In this document: piece by piece, positions 61,279 through 64,000 of the stretch | Layout: the number at the start of each line of letters is the position of its first letter | Numbering within the stretch: the first letter of the stretch is position 1 | From: Rhizobium leguminosarum | GTDB lineage: Bacteria; Pseudomonadota; Alphaproteobacteria; Rhizobiales; Rhizobiaceae | Direction: 5' to 3' | Length of the DNA stretch: 64,000 nucleotides | Assembly: GCF_001679785.1 (NCBI RefSeq) | Contig: NZ_CP016286.1 | Coordinates: 1,054,001-1,118,000 of the forward strand | The notes under the pieces: model-generated | What the model was told of the DNA's origin: nothing | Databases searched by the model: none | What the model saw: only the letters and a program-made list of their open reading frames with translations | Position numbers and translations under genes: made by a program

Positions 61279-62562
61279 ATGCTCGATATCAAATGGATCC
61301 GTGAGAATCCCGAAGCACTCGATGCCGCCCTAGCCAAGCGCGGCGCGGAGCCTCTTGCCCAAAGCCTTGTCGCTCTCGATGAAAAGCGCCGCTCTGCCGT
61401 GCAGAAGGCGCAGGACTTGCTGTCCCGCCGCAACCTCGCCTCCAAGGAGATTGGCGCGGCGATGGCCCAGAAGAACGGCGAGCTGGCCGAGAAGCTCAAG
61501 GCGGAGGTGTCTGAACTCAAGACCCTGCTGCCGGCGATCGAGGAAGAGGATCGGCAACTGACGGCCGAACTCAATGACGCGCTCTCGCGCATCCCGAACA
61601 TCCCTTTCGATGACGTCCCGGTCGGCAAGGACGAGCATGACAATGTCGTCACCCGCACCGTCGGCGAAAAGCCACGCTGGAACCACGCACCGAAGGAGCA
61701 CTTCGAAATCGGCGAAGCGCTCGGCTATATGGATTTCGAGCGAGCCGCCAAACTCTCCGGCTCGCGCTTCACGGTTCTGACCGGGCCGCTCGCCAGGCTC
61801 GAGCGCGCGCTCGGCCAGTTCATGATCGATCTCCACACCAGCGAGCACGGCTATACCGAAGTCAGCTCGCCGCTGATGGTGCGCGACGAGGCCGTTTATG
61901 GCACCGCCCAGCTGCCGAAATTCGCCGAGGATCTCTTCAGGACGACTGATGGACGCTGGTTGATTCCGACGGCCGAAGTGACGCTGACCAATCTGGTGCG
62001 CGAGGAAATCCTCGATCAGGAAAAGCTGCCGTTGCGCTTTACCGCGCTGACGCCGTCCTTCCGCTCGGAAGCAGGATCCGCCGGCCGCGACACGCGCGGC
62101 ATGCTGCGCCAGCATCAGTTCTGGAAATGTGAGCTCGTCTCGATCACCGATGCCGAGAGCGCCGTTGCCGAGCATGAGCGCATGACCGCCTGCGCCGAGG
62201 AAGTGCTGAAGCGCCTCGGCCTGCATTTCCGCACGATGACGCTTTGCACCGGCGACATGGGTTTCGGCGCGCGCAAGACCTACGATCTCGAAGTCTGGCT
62301 GCCGGGGCAGAATGCCTTTCGCGAAATCTCCTCCTGCTCGGTCTGCGGCGATTTCCAGGGCCGGCGGATGAATGCGCGCTACCGCGGCAAGGAGGACAAG
62401 AGCAACAGGTTCGTCCACACGCTGAACGGTTCCGGCACGGCGGTCGGCCGCTGCCTGATCGCCGTCCTTGAAAATTATCTGAACGAGGATGGTTCGGTCA
62501 CGATTCCGGACGTTTTGCTGCCTTATATGGGCGGATTGACCAAAATCGAACGGGCGGCCTGA
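61279..62562 (+). CDS. serS: Seryl-tRNA synthetase
   Basis: Class II synthetase charging tRNA-Ser and tRNA-Sec-type substrates, 427 residues. The N-terminal coiled-coil arm is '[53 protein letters not shown]'. Motif 2 is '[27 protein letters not shown]' and motif 3 is '[18 protein letters not shown]'. The start at 61279 ([18 protein letters not shown]) is the standard SerS N-terminus; a frame to 61240 is open but unlikely. surE follows after 4 nt. Confidence 0.97.
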   Translation: MLDIKWIRENPEALDAALAKRGAEPLAQSLVALDEKRRSAVQKAQDLLSRRNLASKEIGAAMAQKNGELAEKLKAEVSELKTLLPAIEEEDRQLTAELNDALSRIPNIPFDDVPVGKDEHDNVVTRTVGEKPRWNHAPKEHFEIGEALGYMDFERAAKLSGSRFTVLTGPLARLERALGQFMIDLHTSEHGYTEVSSPLMVRDEAVYGTAQLPKFAEDLFRTTDGRWLIPTAEVTLTNLVREEILDQEKLPLRFTALTPSFRSEAGSAGRDTRGMLRQHQFWKCELVSITDAESAVAEHERMTACAEEVLKRLGLHFRTMTLCTGDMGFGARKTYDLEVWLPGQNAFREISSCSVCGDFQGRRMNARYRGKEDKSNRFVHTLNGSGTAVGRCLIAVLENYLNEDGSVTIPDVLLPYMGGLTKIERAA

Positions 62563-62566
62563 GGCG

Positions 62567-63340
62567 ATGCGCATCCTGCTTACGAATGACGACGGCATTC
62601 ACGCCGAAGGTCTTGCCGCGCTGGAGCGGATCGCGCGCACGCTGTCGGACGATGTCTGGATCGTGGCGCCCGAGACCGACCAGAGCGGCTTGGCCCATTC
62701 GCTGAGCCTCTCCGAACCTTTGCGGCTGCGCAAGATTTCCGACAAGCATTTCGCCCTGCGCGGCACACCGACCGATTGCGTCATCATGGGCATAAGGCAG
62801 GTGATGGACATCAAGCCGGATCTCGTCCTGTCAGGCGTCAATTCGGGCTCGAACGTTGCCGACGACGTGACCTATTCCGGGACGATCGCCGGCGCCATCG
62901 AGGGCACGATGCAGGGCGTGCGCTCCTTCGCGCTGAGCCAGGCCTATCTCTATGAGGACGGTGCGCGCATCGTGCCCTGGGAGGTCTGCGAGACGCATGC
63001 GCCGGCTCTCCTGGAAAAGCTGATGGTCCTGGACCTGCCGGAGGGTACGTTCCTCAATCTCAACTTCCCGAACTGCCGTCCCGACGAAGTCGACGGCGCC
63101 GAGGTGACCATGCAGGGCAAGCTCGCCTTCAATCTGCAGGTCGATGCCCGCTCCGACGGCCGGGGCTTCCCATACTACTGGCTGAAGTTTGGCGAGCGCG
63201 CCGGCGCCTTCGTCGAAGGCACCGATATTCACGCCCTGAAGCATAACAAGATTTCGGTAACGCCTTTGAAACTGGATCTGACCGATTATTCCGTGACGGA
63301 CCGCGTGGCACGGGCCCTGGGATACGGAGCACAAGTTTGA
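62567..63340 (+). CDS. surE: 5'/3'-nucleotidase SurE
   Basis: Survival protein, a metal-dependent nucleoside monophosphate phosphatase, 257 residues. The active-site start is '[23 protein letters not shown]' (NDDG motif), followed by '[22 protein letters not shown]', '[11 protein letters not shown]', '[32 protein letters not shown]'. It lies 4 nt after serS and overlaps the pcm start, the classic surE-pcm arrangement of stationary-phase survival genes. Confidence 0.97.
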   Translation: MRILLTNDDGIHAEGLAALERIARTLSDDVWIVAPETDQSGLAHSLSLSEPLRLRKISDKHFALRGTPTDCVIMGIRQVMDIKPDLVLSGVNSGSNVADDVTYSGTIAGAIEGTMQGVRSFALSQAYLYEDGARIVPWEVCETHAPALLEKLMVLDLPEGTFLNLNFPNCRPDEVDGAEVTMQGKLAFNLQVDARSDGRGFPYYWLKFGERAGAFVEGTDIHALKHNKISVTPLKLDLTDYSVTDRVARALGYGAQV

Positions 63341-63990
63341 CGGCAAGACTGGCGGAGAAGGAGGGCTTTGCGGCGCTCGTCCTCAGATTGCGTGCCGAAG
63401 GCATCTCGGACCTCGATCTGCTGACGGCGGTCGAGCAAACGCAACGTTCGCTTTTCGTGCCGCCGCAATTTGCCGACGACGCCTATTCGAGCCGGACGAT
63501 CCCGATCGAATGCGGTTCTTTCCTTGAAGGCATCGATTTTGCCGTCCGCGTCCTGCATCACCTGAAACTCAAGCCGGGCCAGCGCGTACTGGAGATCGGC
63601 ACCGGAAGCGGCTTTACCGCCGCCGTGATGGGCCGCCTGGCCGAGCGGGTTCTGTCCATCGATCGCTACAAGACGCTGACATCGGCCGCGCAGAGGCGCA
63701 TGGAATCGCTTGGTCTGCGTAGCGTCGTCATCCGTCAGGCCGACGGCAGCGCCGGCATGCAGGGTGAGGGCACCTTCGACCGCATCCTGGTGACGGCCGC
63801 CTTCAATGCAATGCCGCGCCTTTATACAGACCAGCTCGTTTCCGGCGGCTCGATGATCGCGCCGCTGATGATTTCCGAGAACGAGTGTCGCATGGTGCGG
63901 CTGACGAAAACCGGCAGCCGCTTCGAACGCGAGGAATTATTCGAGGCGCCTTATCTGCCGATCGTTCCGCGCCTTGCCTCGCTGCTTTAG
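63337..63990 (+). CDS. pcm: Protein-L-isoaspartate O-methyltransferase
   Basis: Repairs isoaspartyl residues in aged proteins, 217 residues. Features are '[24 protein letters not shown]', the AdoMet motif '[35 protein letters not shown]' and '[31 protein letters not shown]'. The start is a TTG at 63337 overlapping the surE stop (TTGA) with GGAG 7 nt upstream; no ATG occurs in the first third of the frame. It is the second member of the PCMT family in this window. Confidence 0.93.
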   Translation: MTARLAEKEGFAALVLRLRAEGISDLDLLTAVEQTQRSLFVPPQFADDAYSSRTIPIECGSFLEGIDFAVRVLHHLKLKPGQRVLEIGTGSGFTAAVMGRLAERVLSIDRYKTLTSAAQRRMESLGLRSVVIRQADGSAGMQGEGTFDRILVTAAFNAMPRLYTDQLVSGGSMIAPLMISENECRMVRLTKTGSRFEREELFEAPYLPIVPRLASLL

Positions 63991-64000
63991 GCACTGCGAT

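Noticed and set aside
1..64000. CRISPR array, toxin-antitoxin pair or prophage
   Set aside because: No regularly spaced repeats, cas genes, recognisable toxin-antitoxin pair or phage structural genes were seen.

Overview
The window reads as a chromosomal segment of an alpha-proteobacterium of the Rhizobiaceae, most likely Rhizobium (R. etli / R. leguminosarum group). The base composition is GC-rich. The inference rests on an ExoR-type regulator, a PopZ pole organiser, the nagZ-scpA-scpB-tatABC-serS-surE-pcm order, NasS/NasT-type nitrate control and two families of short intergenic repeats that I know from rhizobial genomes. No strain assignment is possible from sequence reading alone.

Region 1 (1-8.6 kb, all minus strand) is nitrate assimilation: sensor pair nasT-nasS, then a nitrate/nitrite transporter, nirB, nirD and the start of nasA, which runs off the left edge. 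In front of the transporter there is an exact sigma-54 -24/-12 element followed by a leader of about 180 nt that ends in a large intrinsic terminator. This is the layout expected for nitrogen-limitation control of initiation plus NasT antitermination.

Region 2 (8.7-18.9 kb) holds an organosulfur-type locus. An ArsR-family repressor and a glutathione transferase are divergent from a signal-peptide-less SsuA-like protein, an SsuD-like FMNH2 monooxygenase and a TRAP transporter (fused QM plus Tat-exported P subunit). A 34-bp near-perfect operator-like palindrome lies in the divergent promoter. After it come a 1-Cys peroxiredoxin, a second glutathione transferase, a lytic transglycosylase and an NAD-dependent epimerase.

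Region 3 (18.9-27.7 kb) is a catabolic and uptake locus. A polyamine/opine-type ABC transporter, an M20 metallopeptidase and a glycerate 2-kinase lie on the minus strand. An adenine-deaminase-like amidohydrolase is divergent from them.

Region 4 (27.7-40.5 kb) is an accessory, stress-flavoured patch of mostly short genes: a frameshifted PHB-depolymerase-type esterase, two convergent low-affinity-iron-permease-like proteins, catalase HPII, several tiny membrane or exported proteins below 60 residues, an intact IS481-family element sitting in an 84-codon gene, decayed integrase and LigD fragments joined at one junction, two KTSC-like proteins, tRNA-Asn and tRNA-Cys.

Region 5 (40.6-64 kb) is conserved core: pcm, popZ, valS, an OmpP1/FadL porin, exoR, xthA, an A-type Fe-S carrier, a dGTPase, argS, a large SPOR-domain protein, nagZ, scpA, scpB, tatA, tatB, tatC, serS, surE and a second pcm. 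Many of these are closely spaced or overlap, and most outward-facing ends carry clear intrinsic terminators.
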